Assembly (NCBI GenBank): GCA_026874595.1
Contig: CM049307.1
Coordinates: 93,594,330 to 93,658,329, forward strand
Length of the DNA stretch: 64,000 nt
Direction: 5' to 3'
From: Sipunculus nudus
Taxonomy: Eukaryota; Annelida; Sipuncula; Golfingiida; Sipunculidae
Shown here: positions 24,127-37,424 of the stretch, in pieces
How the letters are laid out: each line of letters starts with the position of its first letter
Position numbering within the stretch: position 1 is the stretch's first letter
Program-made: the position numbers and the translations under genes
Notes under the pieces: model-generated
The model's input: only the letters and a program-made list of their open reading frames with translations
What the model was told of the DNA's origin: nothing
Databases searched by the model: none

Positions 24127-25235
24127 GTTGCCATTCATCCGAACACCATTAATCCTTAAAACCGTTAATCCGTATTTAAAACTGGAGAACCGAAATTATG
24201 GCCCTTTATCCGTAATTTTGAAAATTGGGAAATAAAAAATAATATTTATTCAATAGGAAGAACTGATAATGGCTCGTGTTCGCTCCCGGTCCCGCCTAAT
24301 TATGAATGCATCACCGGTTCGTTTCTGCAGGTGTGGCAACGCCTATTTAGCCAAGTTGTACACACGCATCAAACCCTTCATTAGAGCAGTTGTAAGTGTG
24401 AAAACCTACCACCGGCCGAGTCCCCAAATTAAACTTTTGTCCTGCAATGTCGAGTTGTTCACATCTGCAAACGATCCGTCCATGAGAGCGAGTAGATTTT
24501 GTGCTAATAATGTCGGACTCTGATACGCTTGAACTTGTACTCATCTTAGCAGTTTAACAGTGCAGTCAAATCTATCTTCTATATAAGCTGTACCATGACA
24601 CGCGAGTTCATTCACAATTTAGCAAAGCTTCACCACGACAACACAGCTCTCAAGTTTCATGTCAGATGGAGTCGGGGTCTCCCAAGCGCAAACGCCATTT
24701 TCTGTCACTTGAAGACAAGCTCTGCATTCTGGAGAGACTTGATCGAGGCACCAAGGCAGCTGAGCTGGCCTGAGAGTTCTATGTTGGCAAAATGGTCTAA
24801 ATGAGTCTCACAAGCACATATAGTTTAACTGTCTGCACAAAGGGGGCGGCAACGAGGGAGGTTAATCTATTATGCTGGATATCCACATATTCAGCGAAGG
24901 ATTTACTGGTTCATGGTCTTCACTGACAAATAATTTAAATAAAGTAATTAAAAATATTATAATAGCTTGATTGAATGTTTGATTTGTTCATTCTGTGTTC
25001 TGTGTAGGTAAAAAGGGTATTTATCACACATTATTCCGTTCCGGTTCCGTTTTTTATAACTATGGAATCTAACCGAAGTCCGTGACACCGGACCACCATT
25101 TAGCAGATATCAGATATCCCGGAATGACAACGTCGATGTAACGATTTTATTTTACAGATGACCGTTCATCTTAGGTACGTTTATCCGAACAAAACCCGTG
25201 TTCCTGGAGATGTTCGGATGAACGGCCCGCCACTC
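24127..25235 (+). mobile_element. Decayed Tigger/pogo-like DNA transposon
   Basis: Both ends carry an inverted repeat containing TTCATCCGAACA: near 24133-24145 on the plus strand, and near 25205-25222 on the minus strand. The element appears flanked by TA on both sides (24125-24126 and 25236-25237), the target site of the Tc1/mariner-pogo group. Inside, the plus strand from about 24668 reads KRKRHFLSLEDKLCILERLD then RGTKAAELA, the N-terminal helix-turn-helix of CENP-B/Jerky/Tigger proteins, broken by stops soon after. At 1.1 kb it is far too short for a full element and has no visible DDE domain, so it is an internally deleted, dead copy. Confidence 0.75.
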
Positions 25236-25239
25236 TAAT

Positions 25240-27015
25240 TAATCTTACTTTCAGTGGCGAGGAATATCTTCGAAGTCAAAGTATCATTCAATAACCCAAT
25301 ATTTACGGGTGATAAACAAAGGCAGTTACCAATACAATGGTTTCTCTAATTCGAAGGCATGGTATTTTCCATTGAATCCCTCCTATATGAAAATGTGTAC
25401 CTGATTAACCAAAATCCATGCTATCGCTTAGTTTGTCAATGAAATAGCGTTATTTGTGTTAGATGTATTCCTTTTTGAAACTGAAAGGAGGCAATTGCTT
25501 TTCATATTTCAAACATATGTTCAATGAATTGCATATAAAGAGTATGAACATTTTATCAATCAATAATATACCTAACGGTCTTATTAAAATATGTTTTATC
25601 TACTTTAATATCAAATAAAAAAAATAATGAAATATTATACACGGTATTATTATCATCAAAATCGCCCATATCTTAATAAAAAAATGTTCAAAATTCATAT
25701 GGCTCTATAAAGAGCACATTGTGTTAACCTGGTATAGTCATCTTTCTGATTATATACATGTTTTAGTACTTTTTATTAATTTTCACCTGTTTTTGTAACA
25801 TTCTGGAAAAAAAGCTAAAATATTGGAAGGTTATTTATTTTAAGCATCCAGTAACTGTAAGCAACATTTTACTGGACATATATTAAACTACATGACAATA
25901 TCTGAAAAACTTCTTTTCTTTTTCCTCTAATGTGTCTTTCTTGTTGAAAAATAGTTAACCCTTTATAAGCCTTCCTATTATAAATATTCATAGGGAAAAG
26001 AAAGTTAAAACCCAAATTTGTATTTCGCCAATACTATTGCCGTAATACAATGCTAACAATTATATAAAAATTAGTTTTTTCATAACATTTCAATACCGCG
26101 AAAAATGAAGGGACACATGATAGAAGCGCATATTGTTTTAATATGATTCTACAACTATGTGAAAATTATGGTAAAAATCCTAACTCATACATAGGCCCAG
26201 ATCACGGAACGAGAGTAATAACACCTGCATTCTAAATTATAAATGACAGCATCATTTTAACATTTGATCGGATATTAAAGTTGATCCAACGGATAACCTC
26301 AAATGAATGTTTAACCGTGAACATATTTACTTTGTAATTCCAGTCATTTATTAAAGCATTGTAACCTTATTTATCAGAGTATTTTCCTATGTAACACTGA
26401 AATAATTAGGGGGGGGGGGTTGTAAGATTTTGCTGGGGCTTTATATAGAAATCTACATTGATGCAATAACAATAATGCACTGTACACTTTTTGCAGCTAT
26501 CAACTGACAGTTGACAATCCTTACGTATAACAATCGTGTTTTCTATACTTCTGTATTCTTATCTGGCCAGTGTTTTACAATGTTGAAGCGAAACACCTAT
26601 TTCTTTATAATAAATATTTAATAATACATATTTAACAGGAATTTATCTAAATTTCCAACCTTGTGCTTGGATATACCACACTATGAGTAGGCTGAACAAA
26701 TGCATCTTGCTAAGATATTCTTCGAATACTACAAGGACAATGACATGAGGCAGCCAAGTAGTTTAAGTTATAGACATATCCAAACATGATTTCGCTCTAT
26801 ATTGCCACTGATGGTATCGGGTTTGGTTATATATTTTACCTGATTTACAAGTGCCAGGTGGATCCATATTGATACTATCTTTTCAGGAGCAATTTGTTTA
26901 TCTGCATAATAGTGATTTCGGTAGCAAAGGTTGATTTCACATAGAAATAGCATCAGCGTTTCCTTGCTGTTTACTTTACACATGGTAACCCTTATATACA
27001 GGTTACAAGTATTCA
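25240..27015. other. A+T-rich intergenic or intronic stretch
   Basis: No gene signature was recognised. Contains a short G run at about 26410. Confidence 0.5.
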
Positions 27016-27246
27016 AAACAGCCCTCTCTCATTCTCTCTCTATCTCTCACTCTCTGTCTCTTTCTCTCTCTGTGTATATAAATATATATGATGAAACGCT
27101 ATCAGAGGGCAGTCACGGGACCGGACAAATTGTTCGTGATAGCGAGGTGGTGTCCGACCAAGAGGGGGTTGGGCTCCGCAGACCTGTTTTGTCAACATGT
27201 CCGAAGCGAAGGTATGGGACTTAACCATGGAAGCCCGTATTTTGTG

Positions 27247-27288
<42 letters not shown>

Positions 27289-27290
27289 CG
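27016..27290. repeat. (TC)n and (TA)n microsatellites flanking a 160-bp block
   Basis: CT-rich tract at about 27022-27073 and (TA)n at 27249-27286. The block between is G+C-richer, with phrases such as GACAAATTGTTCGTGATAGC and GGTGTCCGACCAAGAGGGG. Similar phrasing (GACAAATTGTCCGT, GGTGTCCGC, CAGAGGGGG) recurs at 28370-28560. The two are probably copies of one dispersed element. Confidence 0.5.
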
Positions 27291-28365
27291 TTAATATACA
27301 TTATATGTGAATAACATTTTTTGCAAGCGGTTATTATGTTTTATGATGTATTTTCAAATGAGGCTATCATTTGATACTCGAACATAAACGTCATTACTTG
27401 CGAGAAAGAAATGTTCTAATATTGAATAAAACCAGCTGGACCCATTGCGGGCGTCTCGACGGATTTCTGCTCTAAGTCCATATAAGTTCCTAATCACGCA
27501 CTCTTTTCATGATAATAAAATAATCACACATATGTAATAAACGAATTAAAACATCTCGTTCAAGTTCTGTTAAACATCACTATCGTAAGAAAAATAAGAT
27601 ACACAGATTTATCATACCATATGCGTTTATTACTGGTAGACTAAAGCTCATTTCCCTGATGCATATGTATCGTGGATTGGTTAATAATTAACGCGTACAG
27701 AGTGCAATCGGTAGCAAACAAAAGTTCACTAACGCAAAATAAATGTTCATACATAATATCCAAATAATAAGATTATGTAATAAGGATAACAAGAAATCTC
27801 AGGTTGTAAACGCATAAAAATATAATGCATTTTTGACTAGTCATGTAAAATCTGGGCTTTTAAACCTCTAGTTCTGCAATTTTTTTTTATCACAGAGTCT
27901 ATGAATAGATTATAGAGGCTATGTCCACAACCTGAAAGGAATGGGGAGTTAATCATTTTGAGCAATTACTGACCCCAGAAGTTGCCAATAAGGTGCATAA
28001 TTAACTTCTTTGATCAAAAGCCAGCTTAGCCCCCAATCCAGGCTAGAGGTCATGACACATGACAAAGATCATCCTCGTTCCCGGGCCTATGTTTGAATAA
28101 AATGGCCCGAATTCAGAATAAATATGTAACCACTGAAAGCTCTACTTAAAGGAAACTCCGTAAAAACCGTATTTTTGTTTGCACTGCCAGGAATATTAAG
28201 GATAAATAAAATATAATGTTCAAATTGAATTAAAAAAAAGCAAGCTGAATTGAGTAATACAAGCTCGTGTCTCATAGTCATGATGGTATGCCTATAGAAT
28301 AAGAACATTTTAGTTGGATAAGACGTACTTGAAGCAGGCCATATTTGCAATTTCAACGTATTTCG

Positions 28366-28582
28366 ACCGACACAGGGCGGCCGCTAAAGTGCCCGTTAGC
28401 GGGGATGATTTTGGCCATTAGACGGAGTAAAAGGACCCGTTGTCCTGAACTGCAGGGTGTCCGCCTCAGAGGGGGTTTTAAAATATTAAAACGTTCTGTA
28501 AGCCGACAAATTGTCCGTAAGGAGGAATGTCTGCCATAGAGTGGTGTCCGCAGCCCGTGTCTTCACTATATATAAAGAGAGA

Positions 28583-28632
<50 letters not shown>

Positions 28633-28650
28633 AAGAGAGATAGAGAATAA
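28366..28650. repeat. Dispersed-element-like block and (GA)n microsatellite
   Basis: 28366-28560 shares several phrases with 27095-27200 (GTCCGC..AGAGGGGGTT and ACAAATTGT.CGT) and looks like a second, diverged copy of the same repeat. A (GA)n tract follows at 28576-28642. Confidence 0.45.
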
Positions 28651-29270
28651 GATGGTTTAGTTTTAATAACAGGCCGTTATTTTAATATGTTTACCAAAGT
28701 TAAGAAAAATGTTTTTTTTTGTCAATTATGTTTAAAAGTAACTTTGATGCATCTAACAGTGTAGTTTCAAATATAAAACCATGGTGTATTAACGCCAACT
28801 TTTTATAAAGTTTATTGCATGGAAAAAGTTAAATGCCTTTTCTGTTGTAACCAGAGACGATGGCATCCTACACCATGACCAATACACAAAATACTGGCCT
28901 TCATATTGGACATCTCGATGTATATGACTATCAGACCATTACTCTAATTCAAATTAGATATTTGCGCAAGACCGCGTTCATCTATGCTCGGAAAATGTAA
29001 AACTTTAATATCTTTAATGAATGGGTATTCGAAATCATGAAACGCTACCCACGAATTTTTCATTATCTTTCTAACAGACAGCACGTCCTAAGTGGATAAG
29101 CATGTGTACGCATCATTCTGTGTGATAATTAATTAGATGATTAACTGAATTGTGGTCAAGTTTATATTTTAGTCCTCCATAACATTGATCACAATTATGA
29201 AATTGTACCTAATAACTACCATATATCAAATATTGTTATCCCAGTATCTTTATATGTATGTATATATATA

Positions 29271-30765
29271 TGGAGATAAGGTTCAATGGATGATAATGAT
29301 TCATAGACACATATTGGTATGTGCGCAATTACCATGCCATCATTTTAACTATTTAGATAACCACCTTTAGATATAGCTTGAATGCAGCAAAGCCTGAGGT
29401 ATCCTGAGTTGTCACAACAAAATATTTGTTCAATTGAAATAGGATAAAACAAACAGTAATTAATTAAAATATTACTATATTTCAGATATATATCATATAA
29501 TTTTCCTAACTTCATTATAACAAACCTCTCTAAATTGACGTACATTGATGCATAATTTCTAATTTGGACTTGGATGTGGGAACACTTAACAAACCCGGCA
29601 TCTACACATATGGGAATCTTATAATAGTTGCATAACCGCAATAAATATTAAACGGAGCTGTATTTATTGAAAAAAAGTTCTGATTTGGCTTAATGCATGT
29701 CATTATTACATCATGAACCATCACACGTCACTCGTTCGTAAAAGCATAATGGTTACATGAAATTATATTGTTTCAGAAAATACAGCTTAATATTGGACCT
29801 CTCTTTAGAGACATACAGTGCTTGTAACCTGTAACAATGACAGCCTGATAAGAGGCACCGTTGAGCGCAAATGGCATTTGCGGAAATGTACGAATATTAT
29901 GACGAGCAATTTATATTTCATGCTTTAGGTGAATTTATGTGAAGGCATTTTTTTATATTTTGTAATCCAAATCAAGTTTATGAGACTCCAATACCAATAT
30001 TTTCTATAACTATTGCATACATCTTCTAAGTTTACAAGGCGTTTCAATGAAAAGCTGCATAGGTAGCCACTTTTTGTTTAATTAACGTGACGTAGTTATT
30101 TGTATGTCTAAACCACGCGTTCGTGCACTCACACTCAAGGCTCACAATAATGACAGAGACGAGCATATCAGATGAACCCGTCTTGAATGCGTTTACCTTG
30201 ACTAGCCAAACAAATTCCTACCTACACAGTACAATCAGGAGATTTGGTAGGAATCCTTGAGTACCCACACGATCCGCTACAGACTGACGTCGTTACCGGA
30301 ACTACCAGTTCTGTGCTGGACACGTGTGCCCTCAGTGCTCGTGTTAGTCACTGCCGGGATGAGATGTATCTCGATACCTATCGTCACTGACAAATTACTC
30401 TCCCGTCCGTCACACTTGAGCGCCTTCTATCGACCTTGTTGACGAACCCTGCGACGACCTTGCGGTACTGGTCTGCGTCTCACCAGAAAACACCTTCCAT
30501 CATCCCGCGATATCCGCCTCTCCGTCAGCTTGCCAGTACATCCAACTCCCCCCCCCCCCCCCCCTGTGCTCCTCGGCCTCGCCGATGTGGTCTCCGTCGG
30601 GATAAAGAGCTCACAGGGACGTATGCCACGAGGGACTAATGCATACAAATGTTCCCACTCAGAGAACGTTATACCATACCAGGTGTACACAGTACGCGAG
30701 TACGTGGCATTGTTAACAAGATTTGCGATAACTCGCATATTGACATCATAGAAACCTCGTATTCC
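29271..30765. repeat. Duplicated segment A, copy 1
   Basis: Direct, diverged copy of 44055-45675; long stretches align with scattered changes and indels from the GGAGA-AAG-TTCAATGG start to the CATATTGACATCATAGAAACC end. The last 500 bases are G+C-richer than the surroundings and include a C run at about 30548-30565. It may be an old segmental duplication or a dispersed repeat. On the minus strand both copies keep ATGATGGAAGGTGTT before GTGAGACGCAGACC, which might be a short first exon with donor, but only about six codons are involved. Confidence 0.8.
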
Positions 30766-33700
30766 CCTCCTCTTTTATCTTATGTTAAGTCATTTTTTTT
30801 AGTTTATAAATTTTACTATATATTTACAGTATACCGTATACATCTGAATATTTAAATTGATTCATAAATCTAAATTACATCAACATTTACACTTAATTTG
30901 GTCAGGTAACATCACATTACGCACGCAGATATATTTCTTTTTTTATATAAAATATATTTTTTTTAATTTGCAAAATAATAATTATATGAAAATAACACTC
31001 CAGTATTCACATTTTTAAATGGCACCTTTATTTATTCATGATTTTGTTTATATATTATCAAATAATGCCTACTGATGGGTTAAATTATATTTTGTTTATT
31101 TATTGAAAAGGAAATTATTTCTTATTAATGCAACATAAGGCAGCGTGGCATTTCTGGAATTACTTCTTGAATTAATATTTCAAGAACAGAAGTGCACATA
31201 GGATAAAAAACAGATTTACAACTAAAGAAATACAGTTGACATTAACAAACCATGCATTGCAATATAATAAGTGATGGTGGTGATGGTTGGGGGGGGGGGG
31301 AGGACTGGGGGTTGGAGGTTAGGGTAGGGCCCATGAGAATAAGTGAATGTTTAAAACAGCAGGGGTGTTCTGCCAGTGCTGCATCACTAATAAGGTTTCA
31401 GGAAAGGGCTGTAGTGAGCAAGAGTGGGGTCTTGGATATACAAAATGCAAATACATTAGAGCATCTGAAAAACTTCAATAATTAGAATAATTTTTAAGGT
31501 TTTACTTTCAAATTACAGAATTTAACAGATTAAATCCACATGTATCCCGGCTGTGAAAAATAAATTAAATATTCTTACGAAAAGTGCCATGGCAAATTTG
31601 GGCAACATTTAAGGTACCAGTTTCATGTTTTTGCTAATATTAAAAAGAAATAAAAGATTTTGATATAATTTTGGGTATGCAATTAAATTTGGATTAATTA
31701 AAGTTATATTACTTTAAAAATATCTCCTAGCTTTAATATTTTTTTTGTTAAATGACCAAATATTTTCCTGATTTTTTACAAAGTGCATTAAGTATTGGCC
31801 CATAACTTTTTTTTAAATTAAAGAATACAGACCTATTTGCTGGCAAGTACATATGAACTATATAGATGAATATTATGGTAAATATGAGGATAACAGATGA
31901 GTGGTTTTGATATTAGGCAGTCATGAAGTGTGAAAAAAGTTTTTAATGAAAAAAATGAGATTTATCCTTAATTTCATAAGGGAACGAGGTCGCAAAGACC
32001 CAGTTTTCGGCTTGGTAGGAGATCTTGGAAACATCTTACCTTATGCCGAATTTTGGATTCCTAGGTCCTACGGTTTCAAAACGTACCACATCTACGGACG
32101 GATGGACAGACAGACGGACAATGGACCACCACTGTTGCTCAGATGAGCTAAAAAATTAACTGTTTGAAGAATTTGATTTTTGAAATGTGTAAATGTGTCC
32201 CTGCTGTGTCTATAGAAGTACTTGAGAGAGGATTTTGAAAAAAAAATGAAATTATCAGATTACCTTTGTCACTGGAAAGAATGGACACCAACGTTTGGTA
32301 ACTTTAACTGCCAAAATATTCAATAAGGGTGACTGGAAATAAGCATCCCTTATTACCACTCCCAGGTAGTGGAAATAAGGTCTGCCTAATTATAAGGAAA
32401 GGTTGGTTACAAAGGGATAAACAGTACTGATGCCTCCTCTGCAATGAAAATTAATTTTAAGGAAACCCTGAAACCATGATTAAACACTTTGAAGTGTTTG
32501 AACCCTTGCATGATAAAAAAATGTCATATTTATTTTTCCACCATGACTAAAATTAAATCCATTTAGTAGTAAAACCTAAATTAAATAAAACTGTTTAATA
32601 AAAAATCAGGCCCTCCCACATATTGAGTTCGATAGACATGCAGTGAGTTTCTTCAATATAAGCCTCAGACTGCACACCACCTTATGCCCTTATAACCAGT
32701 GTCATCAGGTTTTATTTACCCCTGCCAGCTCGACACTCTTGAGAGCTGGGCCCATTACAACAAAATGTTACCAAAATCTGGCTGTCAATCACTCGAGTCA
32801 ACGAGGCTCCATGTGAGGTCTTTAAAAGTTCACTTTTTCCCCTGATCTTCTCTGTACCTACTAAACTTCTTGACATGCCTCCGGTAATGAGGTCAGTAAA
32901 TGTTTAAAAGTGATGATCCAAATCTAATCTTAGTTGCTATTAAAGCCATGAAACACGTGCTTATTGGTGTTAAAATGGTGTAATTGCCTGTTAAAATGTT
33001 GTAATCGTGCGTCTTGTTGTTTAGCAGTTAACAGGCACTCAAAGAAGATGCAATGGATCTGTTGCATTTTCTGTGGCTTACAGTTATATGGTAGAAAGTT
33101 TCTCTGTATAGATATCGGACTTGATATATGGCAGGGGCTTATAATACGGAGTCCGATTGAAAGGGGGTAATAAAAATTCTAACAGTAAAACTTGAACAGA
33201 ATTTTATTTTAATCGAGTTATGTTGGGGAATAGCCAATTCCCGAGACATAACTGTTTCAAAAAGGGCTTCCCCATATGTTGGTGACATTTGTGCACTTCA
33301 GCAAATAGAGAATCAAACAGATTATTAGCAACATTCTGTAATTACAAGCTGTAATATAAAAAAAACTAATATCTGGGGGTGGGGCGAATGGCCAGACAAT
33401 TTTTCAAAATGTTGAGGAAAATTAGAATATGAACATATTAATAAAATTAGTGCAAACATGACTGGCTTGAAGTTAATATGGCCGCCGATATGGGTCTCGG
33501 AGAACGTGCTATTTTTCCGCTTAATAAAAGCTATGTAAAAATCGACCAAAATTGTTTTAGGACTTGACGGATTAAGAACCAGTGAAATAGGAATTTGGAT
33601 GTATTGCTTGCAAATAGTACGACAAACCTGTGGCTGTGTATCTATAATAATTTATAATATGCAGTCTTAACCGTGTATTATTTCATCCTCCCTCTCTGTT

Positions 33701-35284
33701 GGATTTCACATGAACCTCTGTCTATGACGAATTTTCCCGAGTGTTGACTTTGGGAACGATATGTTGACCTTCCGTGTCGTCTGAATCTTATAAAAAGCAG
33801 TTATTGTGACAGTTTGCAATTATTTCTCCCACTTGAGGGAATTCTTTGACCTGAATGAACCGGAATTGGTAATAAAGGGACCGAAAACTCTGGCGCCGAA
33901 GTCTTAATCCCATGACGTGTGAAGTCCGCTTTGAAACTCGTGAACAAATTTTTTTTTTATATCCGCCTTTATATTTGATAATGAATCGCAATACAAATTG
34001 AGGGATAATATTAACTACAAGATATCTGTATCTAAAATCATTGTTGAACACACATGAACAATGTCATGTCATTCATGTGACGGCGACTGGGCTTTAGGCA
34101 AATCTAATAAAGTTGTCGACTTTACTGAGAGTCCCAAAAACATTTGGTCATTAAAATACCACGTAATTAGTAACCAGCTTTAATTTGGCAGTAGAGAAAT
34201 GCGTGATAACTCTAGTTGATTTATAAGTGACAAGATATGCATACATGATGTCCGCATGGGGTCCGATATCCGATTTTAAAGTCGAACTTTTAGCTTGTTC
34301 TTGCTAAAGAAGCACGCCTCCTGTTGGACAATCGTGTGAACTGATTAAGTAGTATACTTGTCAATCAGTAGATGGCGCTGTTTCATTCAGGAATTTCATT
34401 CCTTCAAATGAGTAAGCTTCCAACCTATCAAATCGCCGCATGTCTGGGTCAAAATGGTGAAAAAACTAAATCAGTCCTTTCATTGGCCAACAACTGCGCG
34501 GTGTGAATTAAGACCCCATCTAATATAAATTATATTAGGCAAAAAAAAAAAAAACGTTTGGTTCTCAGGCACTTTTTCCAGAAATCATTCTGGGCGAAGA
34601 TATTTTATTTTTTACTTAATTTGTATGTTTCGATAAAATGTCATAAGATCAGGGAAACGCATGAAAATAACAATGTTAAACAATTGATAAACTTGAAAGA
34701 GGACTTCATAACAAAGGAAATCTTTATCAAAATTGTATTATCTTCTTGTCTTGAAATGTGACAATCAACATAACAGTTTTTTTTATGTTGGGAGTTAAAA
34801 TTGACGCGGGCCGTGGCTGGAAACGATACCTTTAATAATTTTTTTTTTTGGCCCCGTGTTAATTTTGTGTTACTCCTGTGGATCTTGGTAAGCGACTATC
34901 TCAGAAAGTTCTTTCACCTGTTTTATTTTTACATATCTGCTTATTTGATAAAAAATGAAAACAAAATGACCAGGTTTTACTATTGCAATATAATAATTTT
35001 AAACACAAAACATAATTTTGGTAGTTCATCACAAAATCCTATACAGCTTGCTAAAATTCATCTGTAGACAAATTCACAGAATTCAGAATCTGTCATCCAT
35101 AATCTGTTTTTTTTTGTCCCTAATTAATGTCTTGTTTTTGTCTTGTTTCTGTAATATTTAATCAACTTCTAAAATCTAAATATATACTACATGAGTTGAG
35201 TAAGTTAGGTTGTTAAGTCAAAACTACTTTGGAAAGTCTCACATTAAAATGGCAAAATTATATATTTTATATATATTATAAAAA

Positions 35285-35328
<44 letters not shown>

Positions 35329-35348
35329 TATGTATATATATATAAATA

Positions 35349-35379
<31 letters not shown>

Positions 35380-35700
35380 CGCACCTACAACAAATATCGT
35401 TATATATTTGAATACAAAATTTCAAGGCAACACCCTGCCCTAATAAGTACATGCCAATTATTATATTGTTTTGAATTTTACCTGGCCCTAATAATTACAT
35501 GACATTTTTATACGGCTTGAAAAGGGTGTATCATTAAGGGGGCGGGTTCAGGGAGATGTGATATGATTGATTTATTTTTCGCCTTTTTATGATTGGTTGA
35601 TTACAATAGGGTCTTCGATTAGTTTGTTAAATTCTACTTTTTTATTGATATGGTGCATTAATTTGCAAACTAATATTGCATTACGGCCACAATACAGTTT
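30766..35700. other. Sequence between segments A1 and C1, unassigned part
   Basis: No gene was recognised. Contains a G run at 31290-31301; a stretch ending in GGATGGACAGACAGACGGAC near 32098, a tetranucleotide-like motif often seen in molluscan dispersed repeats; and (TA)n tracts at 35288-35381. Together with what follows up to about 40510 it has no counterpart between segments A2 and C2. Confidence 0.45.
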
Positions 35701-35719
35701 CTGGTAACTAACCAAAGGA

Positions 35720-36060
35720 GGTATATTTTATATACGAAATTCCTCAGTGTGAAGGTCCTTATAAGAGGAAGGCGACTGGCTGGGAGGAAGAAGGTGGCTA
35801 TTGGAGATGCTTCTGGGGTACTCAAATGTATTTGAAGTACCGATGCTCAAATTGACAAGATGTCTACAGGAGCCTTCCTCTTGCTGAAGAACTTCACATT
35901 TGGCTGTAAAAATGTGTTGCTATCAGCTAACAGTGTCATTGTTAAATCAACTGAATTCCATGCACCCTACTCAATTTAGCTACAAGGAGTCTTTCTTGTT
36001 GATCCACTACACCACCAAATACCCCGATAACTGATGTTCAGTCTCACCCTGAAAATGATT
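35720..36060 (+). pseudogene. Decayed coding-like stretch upstream of candidate exon
   Basis: One plus-strand frame reads RRLAGRKKVAIGDASGVLKC, then after a stop DKMSTGAFLLLKNFTFG and VLLSANSVIVKSTEFHAPYS, followed by another stop. Composition and flow look protein-like, vaguely like an OB-fold sheet pattern, but no family can be named. The two in-frame stops argue for decay. Confidence 0.3.
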
Positions 36061-36652
36061 AGCTTGTGACCATGACTGGGTCAATTACAACTGTAAGTAT
36101 TCATATTATTAAATCACTCTTGCTTTAAAATACCACAAATATTCATTCATAATGATATAACCATACTTAATATCATTGATACTCTAACAGTATTGTATCA
36201 ATATGTTTTCACCGATTATCAGTATATCAGAATATTATGACCCAATACCGACCAATTATCAAGTTGTTGATTTCTCCTAAGTTCCTCTCCTCATAAAAAT
36301 AACTGAAAATCCCTGGTTAACCACTTTTTTAAGATATTATTTTTTGCTCCATTATTTGCTCCATAATAGTTTATTTCTTGGGTCAAATTATTTTTTTGCT
36401 CCGTAACAATACTTCTTAATATAAATAATAAGTGGAACTAAGTCTAACACCACCAGCCTGTTGCTCTAAAAGGACTGGGAAATGCTCTAAAATCTATAAC
36501 TCTGAATTGATCAGTTCTATTAAGTAGTAAAACATAATCATTATAATCAGGCTCCTTTATTTAGAATGTCAGATTATAACTTTACTTCCTTTCACAGAAT
36601 CGTCATATTCTATTCAGTCTAATTAAATTATATCAGATTTGTATGTTTTCAG

Positions 36653-36865
36653 GATGAGACTCCTCGTGAAGTTACAGTTGCTGGGAGAGCAACTATGGAT
36701 AGAAACCGACTATTAAGGATGGCACAGGCCACATATCTGTGGCCCTCTGGCAAAGCAATGCAAAAACGTGATATAAAAAACTGGAGATATAGACAAAATA
36801 ACTCATCTACGGACAAATACTTGGCATGTATTGCCCTTAATACAACATCAAACACCAGGATAGAT
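36653..36865 (+). CDS. Candidate internal exon, 71 codons, unknown protein
   Basis: Plus-strand stretch bounded by TATGTTTTCAG and GTAAGTAT, 213 nt, open throughout in phase 0-0 (71 codons). The peptide starts DETPREVTVAGRATMDRNRL and contains MAQATYLWPSGKAMQK and NTTSNTRID at its end. Good splice borders at both ends of a continuous frame make chance less likely, but the protein is not recognised. A decayed coding-like stretch lies about 600 bases upstream and another downstream near 37200-37420 (FETANEDELLTKFSDLGDTE, ending before GTAGGAT), so the set may be a dead multi-exon gene or mobile-element protein. Confidence 0.4.
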
Positions 36866-37179
36866 GTAAGTATAACTCCAGCCATTTTAAGTGAATACTT
36901 TAATTATAAGTATAATGAATGTAAAGTATGATTTATTGTCAAGTATTACAATGTATACTTTGTTTAACAGATTATTGATACACAAATATATTAAATAAAT
37001 CAGATGAATGGTAGTTCATGCCGCATGCATGGATGTAGCTTTAAAAAAGGTTGCATACATTGACATAAGACCAGGCAGATATTATGACAAGGCTGTTTTG
37101 TAACGCTTAATCATGTACACATTAAACATTACTTTCTAAGCCCTGTGGCATAGTATGCGAAGTACTTTGCATTTAATGT

Positions 37180-37424
37180 ATGGTATCTGCCCAGAAAGAA
37201 GAGCCTGCTACTGCATGTGTATTCATGGCCTTCATTTGAATCGACAGCGTAAGGGACGACGATAACACTTACAACATTTTTGCACCTACCGGTGATGATG
37301 TCAATGGTTACTTCTCTGATGTTATCTAAACGGATGTTGTCATGGCATTATTTGAAACTGCGAATGAGGATGAACTTTTAACCAAGTTCAGTGACCTAGG
37401 TGATACTGAAGTGTTCCTGAAAGG
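37180..37424 (+). pseudogene. Decayed coding-like stretch downstream of candidate exon
   Basis: The plus strand reads NTYNIFAPTGDDVNGYFSDV, a stop, then TDVVMALFETANEDELL and TKFSDLGDTEVFLK ahead of a possible donor at GTAGGA. Acidic, protein-like composition with an internal stop. No family recognised. Confidence 0.28.

Noticed and set aside
30257-30751. Several overlapping frames on both strands in the G+C-richer part of segment A1
   Set aside because: Disrupted in the A2 copy by indels, so the frames are not conserved.
35288-35381. Frames and hairpins in (TA)n tracts (also 42144, 43371, 50252, 54936, 55479)
   Set aside because: Simple-sequence effects; any frame gives Tyr-Ile repeats and the self-complementarity is trivial.
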